Program-made: the position numbers and the translations under genes
NCBI RefSeq assembly: GCF_900148505.1
Contig: NZ_FRXO01000014.1
Span: forward strand, 25,714 to 89,713
Length of the DNA stretch: 64,000 bases
Direction of reading: 5' to 3'
DNA from: Pseudoxanthobacter soli DSM 19599
Lineage (GTDB): Bacteria; Pseudomonadota; Alphaproteobacteria; Rhizobiales; Segnochrobactraceae
The notes under the pieces: generated by a model
The model's database searches: none
Seen by the model: only the letters and a program-made list of their open reading frames with translations
What the model was told of the DNA's origin: nothing
Shown here: one piece after another, positions 1 through 8,220 of the stretch
Numbering within the stretch: position 1 is the first letter of the stretch
Layout of the letters: every line of letters begins with the position of its first letter

Positions 1-102
1 AAGGCGCCGATCAGGGATCGCCACGGAACCGGGTCGACGATGACGTAAGGCATGGAGTCAATGAACCATGCCGATGCCGCGCCGTCGACCCGGAGGCCGG
101 GT
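1..102. other. Left edge, no gene assigned
   Basis: These bases lie downstream of the TerC-type gene. On the minus strand an ATG at 51-53 opens a short frame (MPYVIVDPVPW...) that runs off the window, but no convincing ribosome binding site precedes it. It may be the start of another minus-strand gene or nothing; it cannot be decided here. Confidence 0.2.
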
Positions 103-846
103 TTACGCGGCCGGCGGCGGACTTTTCTTCCGCCGGCGGGCGAGCATGTTCAGCGCCTCGACGGCGGCGGAGAACGCCATCGCGGCGTAGATGTAGCCCT
201 TCGGCACATGGAAGCCGAAGCCGTCGGCGATGAGCGTTGTCCCGATCAGCAGCAGGAAGCCGAGCGCCAGCATGACGATGGTCGGGTTCTTGTGAATGAA
301 GCCGGCCAGCGGATCGGCAGCCAGCAGCATCACGGCAACCGCGACGAGGACGGCGACGACCATGATCGGGATGTGATCGGTCATGCCGACCGCGGTGATG
401 ATGCTGTCGATGGAGAACACCAGATCGAGCATCAGGATCTGCACGATCGCCGCGGAGAAACTCAGCGTCGCCTTGCCGCTCGTGAGCATGTCCCCGGAAT
501 CGGGATCGACACTGTGGTGAATTTCCTTGGTCGCCTTCCACACCAGAAAGAGACCGCCCGCCACAAGGATGATGTCCCGCCAGGAGAAGCCGTGGCCGAA
601 CGCCTCGAAGATCGGCGTCGTGAGCTGCACGATGAACGCAACCGTCCCGAGCAGCCCGAGGCGGAGAACCAGAGCCAGGCCGATGCCGATGCGGCGTGCC
701 GAACTGCGTCGCTCCTCAGGCAGCTTGTTCGTCAGGATGGAGATGAAGAGCAGATTGTCGATACCGAGCACCACTTCCATGGCGATCAGCGTGGCGAGGG
801 CGGCCCAGGCGGCCGGATCGGCGGCAAGGCTGGCAAGATAGTCCAA
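103..846 (-). CDS. TerC family integral membrane protein (YkoY/YjbE type)
   Basis: A polytopic inner-membrane protein of 247 residues. TerC relatives are linked to Mn(II) export or delivery of metal to exported enzymes. The family marks are visible: an acidic membrane motif GIDNLLF near residue 30 and a second one, DLVFSIDSI, near residue 125, with hydrophobic helices between them. I chose the TTG at 844-846 because GGGAG lies 6 nt upstream and homologous proteins usually begin with this segment. An in-frame TTG at 903 would add 19 residues unlike the family and would translate the structured leader. The leader (847-926) is described separately. The gene follows pap on the same strand after 139 bp, so it may have its own promoter or be read from pap. 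Confidence 0.85.
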   Translation of the reverse strand: MDYLASLAADPAAWAALATLIAMEVVLGIDNLLFISILTNKLPEERRSSARRIGIGLALVLRLGLLGTVAFIVQLTTPIFEAFGHGFSWRDIILVAGGLFLVWKATKEIHHSVDPDSGDMLTSGKATLSFSAAIVQILMLDLVFSIDSIITAVGMTDHIPIMVVAVLVAVAVMLLAADPLAGFIHKNPTIVMLALGFLLLIGTTLIADGFGFHVPKGYIYAAMAFSAAVEALNMLARRRKKSPPPAA

Positions 847-926
847 GTGGAACTCCCGTCTGTGGCACCAAGGCTCCACAACTGTGATAGCCGCATGCCA
901 CAATCAACGTGGCACGCTGCAGACGG
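847..926 (-). promoter_or_regulatory. Structured 5' leader of the TerC-type gene, candidate riboswitch
   Basis: On the minus strand the leader can fold into a three-way junction. P1 pairs CCGTCTG (920-926) with CAGACGG (856-862). P2 is a 9-bp hairpin, 909-917 with 893-901, containing one G-U pair and a 7-nt loop. P3 is a weaker hairpin within 872-892. The ribosome binding site GGGAG (853-857) overlaps the 3' strand of P1. A second TGCCAC copy (862-867) could compete with the one in P2 (909-914) for the same GTGGCA (896-901), which gives two mutually exclusive folds. TerC-family genes are known targets of the yybP-ykoY Mn(II) riboswitch, but I do not see that motif's usual conserved loops here. 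Confidence 0.45.
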
Positions 927-964
927 TATGATCACGAAATCGCGAGGCCGCTTCAACGCGTTTC

Positions 965-981
965 GGCGGCCGGTCGCCGCC
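965..981 (-). terminator. Hairpin just after pap
   Basis: GGCGGC and GCCGCC arms flank a 5-nt loop, starting 5 nt beyond the pap stop codon. No run of T follows on the minus strand, so it may protect the mRNA end or pause transcription rather than be a full intrinsic terminator. Confidence 0.3.
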
Positions 982-985
982 GCCT

Positions 986-2554
986 TCAGCCGGCGACCGC
1001 GTCCTTCAGCCGGCCCACGATGGTCTCCAGAATCTTGACGCGGGAATAGAGCTTGTCCTGCGCCTCCACCAGCGTCCAGGGCGCGAACGTCGTGCTCGTC
1101 CGGTCGACCATGTCGTTGGCCGCGGCTTCGTAAAGCGGCCACTTCTCGCGGTTGCGCCAGTCGTCGGGCGTCAGCTTGAAGCGCTTGAAGGGAACCGCCT
1201 CGCGTTCCTTGAAGCGCCGGTACTGCTCGTCCTGGCTGATCGCCAGCCAGAACTTCATGACGAGGAAACCGTTGGCGTCGAGATCGCGTTCGAAATCATT
1301 GATCTCGCCGTAGGCCCGCATCCAGTCTTCCTCGGTGCAGTAGCCTTCGACGCGCTCCACCAGCACGCGGCCGTACCAGCTGCGATCGAACACGGCGGAA
1401 TGGCCGACGGCGGGGATCCGGCGCCAGAATCGCCAGAGATAGGGATGCGCGAGTTCCTCGTCGCTCGGCGCGGCGATCGGATGCACGCGCACCCGGCGTG
1501 GATCGAGCGCCTGCCGCAGCCTCATGATCGCGCCGCCCTTGCCGGCCGCGTCGTTGCCCTCGAACACGCAGATCAGCCCCCGCTTGCGCATCGCCTTGGA
1601 GGCCATCCGCTCGGCGATGCCGAGCTGCGCCTTTTCGAGGCGGGCCTTGTACTCGTCCTCATCGAGGCGCTTGGAGAGATCGAGCGAGCCGACCAGCGAG
1701 GCGACGGGCAGCTTGAAGCGGGTCGAGGGCGCGGCGTCGGTGCCGTTCGCGCCCGCCTGCGTGTCGTTCGACTGCATCGGGCCGCAAGGCGCGGACGGCG
1801 TGGAAGCGGCGGTCGGGGCCGGGGCCGCCGCCTGGGGGGTGGAGGCGCGCAGCAGCGCGTCGAGCAGCGCCTTGCCGGCGGCGGCGTCGCGATAGCGGCT
1901 GTCGCCCGCCGGCACGACGATCCACGGCGCGTAGGCCGTCGACGTGATCTCGGCGACGCGCACGCTTTCCATCAGGAGCCTGTCGTGGTCCTTGCCAGTC
2001 TCGATCTGCGGCCATTCGCGGATGGTCAGGTCGTCGATGTCGCGGTGGCCGTTGCCCCGCTTCAGACGCTCCATCGCCTCGTCGCGGCCGAGGTGCAGCC
2101 ACAGCTTCACGATGACGACGTTCTCGGCCGAGAGCATCGCCTCCATACGGTTCACACGGTCCAGCGTATGGGTCAGCGTCGCCGGGGAGACGTCACCCTC
2201 CAGCATCTCGCGCAGGATGATGTGATACCAGTTGCCCAGCATCACGCCGATCCGGCCTTTGGCCGGGAGATCGCGCCAGTAACGCCACGCCTGCGGGTGG
2301 TGATGATGGAAGCGGTCCGGATTGTCGTAGGAAATCGTCTCGAGATAGTGGGCGTCGAGCCACTGGTAGAAGCGGTTCAGCACCTGCCCCTTGCCGGCCC
2401 CGTCCGGTCCGTTCAGAAGCACCAGCACCGCCTTCTTGCGCTGGTCTACCAGGTCGAACTGGGCGTTCAGCAGGTCCTCGCGCAGCTGCGGCTCCAGTTC
2501 CTTGAACGCATCTTTGGTCAGGTTGTGGGCGAGCTTCGTGGCTGAATCGAACAT
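986..2554 (-). CDS. pap: Polyphosphate:AMP phosphotransferase (two-domain PPK2)
   Basis: Transfers phosphate from polyphosphate to AMP, giving ADP, in the cytoplasm. The 522-residue protein has two PPK2 domains. The first has the P-loop GPDGAGKG (residues 49-56) and the second has EGNDAAGKGG near residue 330. An Ala/Pro-rich linker at about 238-270 separates them. This duplicated layout is typical of class II PPK2 enzymes (Pap), while single-domain PPK2 proteins are about half as long. The ATG at 2554 has GGAAGAAG just upstream. It lies between the SBF-like transporter gene and the TerC-type gene, all on the minus strand. No functional link among the three is evident. Confidence 0.93.
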   Translation of the reverse strand: MFDSATKLAHNLTKDAFKELEPQLREDLLNAQFDLVDQRKKAVLVLLNGPDGAGKGQVLNRFYQWLDAHYLETISYDNPDRFHHHHPQAWRYWRDLPAKGRIGVMLGNWYHIILREMLEGDVSPATLTHTLDRVNRMEAMLSAENVVIVKLWLHLGRDEAMERLKRGNGHRDIDDLTIREWPQIETGKDHDRLLMESVRVAEITSTAYAPWIVVPAGDSRYRDAAAGKALLDALLRASTPQAAAPAPTAASTPSAPCGPMQSNDTQAGANGTDAAPSTRFKLPVASLVGSLDLSKRLDEDEYKARLEKAQLGIAERMASKAMRKRGLICVFEGNDAAGKGGAIMRLRQALDPRRVRVHPIAAPSDEELAHPYLWRFWRRIPAVGHSAVFDRSWYGRVLVERVEGYCTEEDWMRAYGEINDFERDLDANGFLVMKFWLAISQDEQYRRFKEREAVPFKRFKLTPDDWRNREKWPLYEAAANDMVDRTSTTFAPWTLVEAQDKLYSRVKILETIVGRLKDAVAG

Positions 2555-2714
2555 GGCTTCTTCCCGTCGGGCGGTTCTTGCCGGCCTTCGCGCCGTGCGA
2601 GCGCGCGGCTGCGGCCTTCCCTGAGCCTCTCGTTGAAAACCCTATTCGCCGGTTTGGCAATCGTGGCTGCGACGATTGCCGTGCGATCGAGAAGCCCGTG
2701 ACCGGCGACCGCTC

Positions 2715-3776
2715 CTATTCCGCCGCGCCTTTCAGCGCGGCCTCGTCGGCATCGACCGCCGCCGCGAAACGCCGGGCCAGCACGGCGCAGGTCATCAGCT
2801 GGATCTGGTGGAAGAACATCAGCGGCAGCACGATCGCGCCCACATCCTGCCCGCTGAAGATGACGTTCGCCATCGGCGCGCCGGACGCGAGGCTCTTCTT
2901 CGAGCCGCAGAACGTGATCGTGATGCGGTCCTCGCGGTTGAAGCCGAGCCAGCCGCTGCCGAAATAGGTCATCACCAGCACGATCGCCAGCAGAACGGCG
3001 TCGAGCACGAGCACGATGGCGAGCGAGCCGATGGAGATCTGGTGCCAGATGCCGCCGATGACCGCCTCGCTGAACGCAGCGTAGACCACCATCAGGATCG
3101 ACCCGCGGTCGACGATCTGGGTCAGGATCTTGTGGCGGCCGAACCAGCTTCCGAGCCAGGGCTGCACGATCTGGCCGGCGATGAACGGCGCCAGCAGCTG
3201 GAGCAGGATGGACACCAGCGCATCGGTCGAGAACCCGCTGCCGTGACCGAGGCTGTGAAAGATCACCCCGCTCATCAGCGGCGTAATGAACATGCCGAGA
3301 ATGTTCGACGCTGAGGCTGCGCAGATCGCCGCCGGCACGTTGCCCTTGGCGATCGAAACGAATGCGATCGAGGACTGCACCGTCGACGGCAGCACGCACA
3401 GGAACATGATGCCCGTGATCAGCGCCTGAGGCAGGATTCCCGGCATCAGGAACACGGCCGAGCCCAGCACCGGGAACAGCACGAACGTCGTCGCGAGAAT
3501 GACGATGTGAAGCCGCCAGTGGGTCAGGCCGGCGATAACCACCGCCCGCGACAGACGCGCGCCGTGCAGAAAGAACAGAAGCGCGATGGCGAGGGTCGTT
3601 GCGGTATCGAACCCGCGCGCCGCCTCTCCCCGGATCGGCAGCAGCGATGCCAGCACGACCATGCCGACGATCGCAATCGTATACCACTCTCGCTTGAGGA
3701 ACCGAACCAAGGCGCCAATCCCGAACCGATGCTTGCGGAGGACCGAAGCGCCCGCGAGAGGCATGGCGGAACGCAT
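2715..3776 (-). CDS. Bile acid:sodium symporter family (SBF-like) transporter
   Basis: A 353-residue protein made almost entirely of hydrophobic helices, about ten, matching the SBF-like CPA transporter family (E. coli YfeH type). Small-residue and Ser/Thr-rich segments such as GAPMANVIFSGQDVG lie near the C-terminus. The substrate is unknown; relatives are annotated as bile acid/sodium symporters by fold only. I place the start at the ATG at 3774-3776. The frame stays open to 3917, but that extra 47-residue segment has no membrane helix and looks untranslated. The gene lies between the minCDE terminator and pap, reading the same way. Confidence 0.8.
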   Translation of the reverse strand: MRSAMPLAGASVLRKHRFGIGALVRFLKREWYTIAIVGMVVLASLLPIRGEAARGFDTATTLAIALLFFLHGARLSRAVVIAGLTHWRLHIVILATTFVLFPVLGSAVFLMPGILPQALITGIMFLCVLPSTVQSSIAFVSIAKGNVPAAICAASASNILGMFITPLMSGVIFHSLGHGSGFSTDALVSILLQLLAPFIAGQIVQPWLGSWFGRHKILTQIVDRGSILMVVYAAFSEAVIGGIWHQISIGSLAIVLVLDAVLLAIVLVMTYFGSGWLGFNREDRITITFCGSKKSLASGAPMANVIFSGQDVGAIVLPLMFFHQIQLMTCAVLARRFAAAVDADEAALKGAAE

Positions 3777-3884
3777 CGGCGAGCCGGCACCATAGCCGAT
3801 TTCCGGGGCGAACGAGATATTCCCCCCGGGAAAAGCAGCCTCAACCCGGCACTTCGGAAAGAACCCGCACACGCAAAATGGAGA

Positions 3885-3914
3885 GCCCCGCCCCGGCGGC
3901 AACCGGAGCGGGGC
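3885..3914 (-). terminator. Probable terminator of minCDE
   Basis: A hairpin with GCCCCGC/GCGGGGC outer arms and a CCGG/CCGG inner pairing lies 57 bp past the minE stop. On the minus strand it is followed after a few bases by CATTTTG, a short T-rich stretch. Confidence 0.55.
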
Positions 3915-3970
3915 CAATCATGCGGCAGCGACCGCTGGACGGTGGCCGCGGCAAGGCGGCCACGCCGGAA

Positions 3971-4243
3971 TCAGGCCGCCTGCTTGGCACCCACTGCGCC
4001 GGGCAGATCGACTTCGACTTCGAGGGTCGACATCAGGTCCTCGCGGCGCATCGCAACCCGCACCTTGTCGGAGGCGACGTCGACATGCTTGGCGATGGCC
4101 TTCAGGATCTCCTCGCGCAGCACGAGGATCAGGTTCGGATCGCCGCCGACGCCGCGCTCGTGCTGAAGCAGGAGCTGGAGCCGGTCGCGCGCCGCCGAGG
4201 CCGGAGGAACGCGCTTCGCCCGGAAGAAATTGAACCGCTTCAT
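3971..4243 (-). CDS. minE: Cell division topological specificity factor MinE
   Basis: A 90-residue protein that displaces MinC from MinD, stimulates MinD ATPase activity and so drives the oscillation that keeps division at mid-cell. The N-terminal segment with basic and hydrophobic residues (MKRFNFFRAKR) corresponds to the membrane/MinD-contacting part, and residues 30-80 to the topological specificity domain. Length is normal for the family. The start overlaps the minD stop by 4 bp (ATGA), so the two are translationally coupled. It is the last gene of minC-minD-minE. Confidence 0.97.
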   Translation of the reverse strand: MKRFNFFRAKRVPPASAARDRLQLLLQHERGVGGDPNLILVLREEILKAIAKHVDVASDKVRVAMRREDLMSTLEVEVDLPGAVGAKQAA

Positions 4244-5058
4244 GCCGCCCTCCGTCCGAACAGCCGGGTCATGAAGCCGCGGCGCTCGTTGGTCACCACC
4301 ATCGGCACGTCCTCGCCCGTCAGGCGCTTGGCGGCGTCGGTATAGGCCCGGCCGGCGGCGCTGAGCGGGCTCAGGACCGTCACCGGCGAACCCAGATTGG
4401 ACGCACGCAGGACTTCCTCGCTCTCCGGCACCACGCCGACCAGCGGCACGGACAGGATTTCGAGCACGTCCTCGATCTTCAGCATCTCCCCGCGCTCGGC
4501 GCGGTTACGATCGTAGCGGGTGATCAGCAGGTGCTTGTCGATGCGCCCGCCGTCCTCGGCCTTCTTGGTCTTGGAATCGAGCATGCCGATGATGCGGTCG
4601 GAATCGCGTACCGACGACACTTCCGGGTTGGTCACGACCACCGCGACGTCCGCGAAGCGCATGGCGAGGGTGGCGCCGCGCTCGATTCCGGCCGGGCTGT
4701 CGCACACGACCCAGTCGAATTCCTTCTTCAGGTCCTCGATGACGCGGGCGACGCCTTCCTCGGTCAGGGCGTCCTTGTCGCGGGTCTGGGAGGCGGGCAG
4801 CAGGAACAGGCTCTCGATGCGCTTGTCGCGGATCAGCGCCTGGTTGAGCTTGGCATCACCCTGGACGACGTTGATCAGGTCATAGACCACCCGGCGCTCA
4901 GCGCCCATGATCAGGTCCAGGTTGCGAAGACCGACGTCGAAATCGACGACGGCCACCTTCTTCTTGCCGCCATCGGCAAGGGCTGCTCCGAGAGCGGCAG
5001 TCGACGTCGTCTTGCCGACTCCGCCCTTGCCCGACGTCACGACCAGAACTTTGGCCAT
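4240..5058 (-). CDS. minD: Septum site-determining ATPase MinD
   Basis: A membrane-associated ATPase that recruits MinC and is released by MinE. The deviant Walker A motif KGGVGKTT lies at residues 11-18. The C-terminus ends in an amphipathic basic segment (RRGFMTRLFGRRAA), the usual membrane-targeting helix. With the ATG at 5056-5058 the protein is 272 residues, the usual length. The upstream ATG at 5073 would add only five residues. The gene overlaps minE by 4 bp and follows minC after about 20 bp. Confidence 0.97.
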   Translation of the reverse strand: MAKVLVVTSGKGGVGKTTSTAALGAALADGGKKKVAVVDFDVGLRNLDLIMGAERRVVYDLINVVQGDAKLNQALIRDKRIESLFLLPASQTRDKDALTEEGVARVIEDLKKEFDWVVCDSPAGIERGATLAMRFADVAVVVTNPEVSSVRDSDRIIGMLDSKTKKAEDGGRIDKHLLITRYDRNRAERGEMLKIEDVLEILSVPLVGVVPESEEVLRASNLGSPVTVLSPLSAAGRAYTDAAKRLTGEDVPMVVTNERRGFMTRLFGRRAA

Positions 5059-5079
5059 CTTTCCTGCCTCCATGCTCGA

Positions 5080-5850
5080 TCAGCCGAGCGCTGCCACCTT
5101 CATCGCATCGCCTTCGAGCCAAGCCTGCACCGGCTTGCCCCTCAGATCGCGCGCCAAATCTTCCGTCGTCTTGTAGAGACCGTCGATCGCCAGCAGTTCC
5201 GCCTCCATCTTCCGGCAGAAGATGCGCGCCTTCGGGTTGCCGCCGCAGCCGGCGATGGCCCGGCCGCGCAGCGTGCCGTAGACGTGGATCGAACCGCCCG
5301 CGACCACCTCCGCGCCCGAGGCGACGGAGCCGAGCACGGTCACGTCGCCCTGCGGGAAGAACACCGACGCGCCCGAGCGCACCGGCTCTTCGATCAACAG
5401 CGACGCCGCTTCCTGCCGCGAGGCGGGCTCGATTCGCGGCATGTCGCGCACCGGCTGCGGAATCGGCGCCGGCTCCGGAGGCGCCTCGGCAACGGCCTTC
5501 TCGTCCGCACAGTCCGTCAACTTGTCCGGGTCGACCACCTTGCCGCCCGTGAACAGCGGCGGCATCTCCGGCGTCACCCACGAGGGCTTCGCGCCCTCGA
5601 TGCCCACGAGCCGCACGCCACGTTCCGCAAAACCCGCGACGAGCGCCTCCACATCCGACCGCCCCTTGGCGACCGCCGACACGTCCAGCACCACCGGACG
5701 GGTTCGGAAGAAGCCCGGCGACTGCGCCGACCACGCATCGAGGCCGGCGAACCATGCCTCGGTCGGCTCTTCCGGCGTCAGCACCAGGGCCAGATAGGAA
5801 CGGCCACGAAACCGGATCGGAAGGCGAGGCTGTCTGATGGCGATGGTCAC
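5080..5850 (-). CDS. minC: Septum formation inhibitor MinC
   Basis: Inhibits FtsZ polymerisation away from mid-cell as a complex with MinD. The N-terminal domain (about residues 1-110) begins TIAIRQPRLPIRFRGRSY. A variable Pro/Glu-rich linker follows, then the C-terminal beta-helix domain (about 150-245), recognisable by the Gly-rich turns around GSVASGAEVVAGGSIHVYGT and CGGNPKARIFCRK. I choose the GTG at 5848-5850, preceded by GGAGAG, because the frame upstream to 6009 is unlike MinC. This gives 256 residues. A CtrA-type box lies 42-66 bp upstream. Confidence 0.92.
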   Translation of the reverse strand: MTIAIRQPRLPIRFRGRSYLALVLTPEEPTEAWFAGLDAWSAQSPGFFRTRPVVLDVSAVAKGRSDVEALVAGFAERGVRLVGIEGAKPSWVTPEMPPLFTGGKVVDPDKLTDCADEKAVAEAPPEPAPIPQPVRDMPRIEPASRQEAASLLIEEPVRSGASVFFPQGDVTVLGSVASGAEVVAGGSIHVYGTLRGRAIAGCGGNPKARIFCRKMEAELLAIDGLYKTTEDLARDLRGKPVQAWLEGDAMKVAALG

Positions 5851-5889
5851 GATCGTGTCTCTCCGTGTGCTTCCAGTCAGCGCCGATAT

Positions 5890-5916
5890 GGTTAATTGCG
5901 GGTTAACGGTGGTTAA
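5890..5916 (-). promoter_or_regulatory. Probable CtrA-binding sites upstream of minC
   Basis: Three GGTTAA hexamers start at 5890, 5901 and 5911, one helical turn apart. The first two form an exact TTAA-N7-TTAA arrangement (5892-5895 and 5903-5906), the consensus of the alphaproteobacterial cell-cycle regulator CtrA. Read on the minus strand the element contains TTAACCAT. It lies 42-66 bp before the minC start, where it could overlap the promoter. CtrA control of minCDE has been reported in Sinorhizobium meliloti. Confidence 0.65.
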
Positions 5917-6288
5917 CCTTTCCATGCCGCTCTGTGGAAAGCACAGCCCGGGCACGGACAACATCGCCATTTCCCCTGCCGCTCGATGGCCGAACGCCGC
6001 CGGATGCACAAGCCCCCGCGCGCACGAATTGCTTTTTTCTATGTTATTTCAGATACTTCAATAGCGGCGACACGGAGCACTCGCCGCCCGCGTCTCCGGC
6101 GCATCGCCGGATCCGGACACACCGCGCGAGTCGGGGATAAGGCCGTCCGGCGCCTCGCAGGCGAATCTCCCCGCGGCAGTCGCGACGTCGAATCGTTTAC
6201 GAATGACCGCCCGATTCTCGTCGGAACGGCCCGCCCGTCCGTCGCGGAGGCCGCCATTGACTTCCCCACCCGCCCGCCGGTATCAATG
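5917..6288. other. Divergent intergenic region between minC and the COG0523 gene
   Basis: About 370 bp between the CtrA-type box and the Zur-type palindrome. A locally AT-richer patch (6026-6062, with a run of six T) could hold a minC promoter. No open frame with a convincing start, and no tRNA- or riboswitch-like fold, was seen. Confidence 0.4.
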
Positions 6289-6308
6289 TGTAATGTTATA
6301 ACATTACA
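6289..6308 (+). promoter_or_regulatory. Zur-type operator, perfect 20-bp palindrome
   Basis: The half-site TGTAATGTTA is followed directly by its exact reverse complement. This fits the ATGTTATAACAT core of proteobacterial Zur (zinc uptake regulator) boxes. It lies 15 bp before the start codon of the COG0523 GTPase and just before its ribosome binding site (TACGGAG), so bound repressor would block transcription when zinc is plentiful. Confidence 0.8.
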
Positions 6309-6323
6309 GTTACGGAGTTTGCG

Positions 6324-7553
6324 ATGTCGCCCCTTCCGGCGCATGACGGGCGTCTGCCCGTGACGGTCCTGTCCGGCTTTCTCGGCGCGGGCAAGACCAC
6401 CCTGCTGAACCACGTCCTCCATAACCGCGAAGGCCGCCGCGTCGCCGTCATCGTCAACGACATGAGCGAGGTCAACATCGACGCGGATCTGGTGCGCGAG
6501 GGCGGTTCGAACCTCTCGCGCACCGACGAGAAGCTGGTGGAGATGACCAACGGCTGCATCTGCTGCACGCTGCGGGACGACCTGCTGCAGGAAGTCCGCC
6601 GGCTCAGCCGCGAGGGACGGTTCGATTACCTCCTGATCGAGGGCACCGGCATCGCCGAGCCCCTGCCCGTCGCGAGCACCTTCTCCTTCCGCGACGAGAA
6701 CGGCGACAGCCTGTCCGACGTCGCCCGTCTCGACACCATGGTGACGGTGGTCGACGCCGCAAGCCTCGTGCGGGACTACGGTTCGCGCGATTTCCTGCGC
6801 GACCGCGGCGAGACCGCCGGCGAGGAGGACGCCCGCACCATCGTCGACCTGATGGTCGAGCAGATCGAATTCGCCGATGTCGTGGTCATCAACAAGATCT
6901 CAGATGTGGCACGGGGTGAGCGTGAACTCGTCCGCAAGATTGTCAGCTCGCTCAATGCCGATGCGCGGATCGTCGAGACCGATTTCGGCCGCGCTCCGCT
7001 CTCCGACATCCTCGATACCGGCCTGTTCGACGAGGAGAAGGCTCAAGAGCATCCGCTGTGGTTCAAGGAACTCTACGGCTTCAAGGATCATGTTCCCGAG
7101 ACGGCGGAGTACGGCATCGAGAGCTTCGTCTACCGGGCGCGACGGCCGTTCGATCCCGTCCGGCTCAACGCCTTCATCGCCCGCACGTGGCCGGGTCTGA
7201 TCCGCGCCAAGGGCCACTTCTGGCTGGCGACGCGGCCGAACTGGGTGGGTGAATTTTCGCTCGCCGGCGCGACCGCGCGGGTGACCCCGCTCGGCCGGTG
7301 GTGGGTCGCGGTGCCGGTGGAACGCTGGCCGGACCATCCGGAATGGCGCCGCGCCGTCGCCGGGAACTGGGACGAGGTCTGGGGCGACCGGCGGCAGGAA
7401 CTCGTGTTCATCGGGACCGGCATGGATGAGGGCGCCATCCGCGCGGCGCTCGACGACTGCCTCGCCGGGCCGGAACGGGTCGAGCGCTTCGATCCGCTCG
7501 CCTACCGGCATCTGCGCGACCCGTTCCCGGCCTGGGACGCCGTGTCGGCGTGA
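6324..7553 (+). CDS. Zinc-responsive COG0523 GTPase (CobW/ZigA family metallochaperone)
   Basis: A 409-residue cytoplasmic G3E GTPase. The P-loop GFLGAGKTT is at residues 18-26, the metal-binding CxCC motif (CICC) at 78-81, and the guanine-specificity segment is around VVINK. The C-terminal CobW_C domain follows. Members under Zur control (ZigA, YciC, ZNG-like) are thought to deliver zinc to essential enzymes during starvation. Here a perfect Zur-type palindrome directly precedes the gene and a His-rich protein follows, so the zinc-starvation subgroup fits better than cobalamin synthesis. Start ATG with TACGGAG 6 nt upstream. Confidence 0.9.
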   Translation: MSPLPAHDGRLPVTVLSGFLGAGKTTLLNHVLHNREGRRVAVIVNDMSEVNIDADLVREGGSNLSRTDEKLVEMTNGCICCTLRDDLLQEVRRLSREGRFDYLLIEGTGIAEPLPVASTFSFRDENGDSLSDVARLDTMVTVVDAASLVRDYGSRDFLRDRGETAGEEDARTIVDLMVEQIEFADVVVINKISDVARGERELVRKIVSSLNADARIVETDFGRAPLSDILDTGLFDEEKAQEHPLWFKELYGFKDHVPETAEYGIESFVYRARRPFDPVRLNAFIARTWPGLIRAKGHFWLATRPNWVGEFSLAGATARVTPLGRWWVAVPVERWPDHPEWRRAVAGNWDEVWGDRRQELVFIGTGMDEGAIRAALDDCLAGPERVERFDPLAYRHLRDPFPAWDAVSA

Positions 7554-7658
7554 ACGCGTCGAGGCCGGACCATGGACTTTTTCGACCGCGCCGCAAGGCC
7601 GCGGAAGACCACGCCGTTCGCCTGCGTTGCCCACGAACCGACGGCCAAGGAGAGCCTG

Positions 7659-8030
7659 ATGCCCGACAAAGAGACCGCGCACGACCACAAGACCCATGCC
7701 GGCCATGACCACGATCATGGCGCCGGCTGCGGCCATACCGCCATACGCCACGGCGACCACGTCGACTACCTGCACGACGGCCACCTGCATCATCCGCACG
7801 GTGATCACGTCGACGAGCACGTCATCGAGGTGAGCGACACCAATCCTGACGGCTGCACCTCGGCGGCGGCAGGCCACGGGACCGGTCATGCCCACGGGCC
7901 GGACTGCGGCCATGAGGCTGTGCCCCATGGCGACCACGTCGACTATCTGGTCGACGGCCGGCTGCACCATCCTCATGGCGACCACTGCGACGATCATGGC
8001 CCCGTTGAGGTCGTGCAGACCAAGACATGA
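7659..8030 (+). CDS. His-rich metal-binding protein with an internal duplication
   Basis: A 123-residue protein packed with His, Asp and Gly and with a few Cys. Two copies of a unit of about 27 residues can be seen: HGDHVDYLHDGHLHHPHGD and, later, HGDHVDYLVDGRLHHPHGD. Each is preceded by a GC/CGH segment. There is no signal peptide or membrane helix, so it is probably cytoplasmic. I choose the ATG at 7659 because AAGGAGA lies just upstream; the in-frame ATG at 7572 has no such site. It sits 105 bp after the COG0523 GTPase behind the same Zur-type operator, which suggests a zinc store or a donor for that chaperone. The function is inferred. Confidence 0.75.
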   Translation: MPDKETAHDHKTHAGHDHDHGAGCGHTAIRHGDHVDYLHDGHLHHPHGDHVDEHVIEVSDTNPDGCTSAAAGHGTGHAHGPDCGHEAVPHGDHVDYLVDGRLHHPHGDHCDDHGPVEVVQTKT

Positions 8031-8035
8031 AGAAA

Positions 8036-8065
8036 CGGCCGGCCGGCATTCCCGCCGGCCGGCCG
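8036..8065. terminator. GC-rich hairpin between convergent genes
   Basis: A perfect 12-bp stem (CGGCCGGCCGGC and its complement) with a 6-nt ATTCCC loop begins 5 bp after the stop of the His-rich gene. No T-run follows on either strand, so it may act as an mRNA-end stabiliser. The rest of the gap to 8220 shows nothing. Confidence 0.5.
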
Positions 8066-8220
8066 CAGACACTCCTGTCGCGTTCGACGCGCGGCGATCT
8101 TGCCGCGGCGCGTCCAGCCTCGGGGGCGACCCCTCGCCGCTTCCGAAGGCGTTCGCCGGCCATGATGGGCGACACACCCTCGTCGCGACGAACCGGCATC
8201 GGCCGGACGGATGCGCAGCG

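Noticed and set aside
847..903. N-terminal extension of the TerC-type protein from the TTG at 903
   Set aside because: The extra residues are not like the family, and a better start with GGGAG lies at 846. The segment is explained better as a structured leader.
847..926. Canonical yybP-ykoY manganese riboswitch
   Set aside because: I could not find the conserved loop sequences of that class, so only a candidate structured leader is claimed.
7572..7658. Upstream start for the His-rich protein
   Set aside because: The ATG at 7572 has no ribosome binding site, whereas AAGGAGA lies just before the ATG at 7659.
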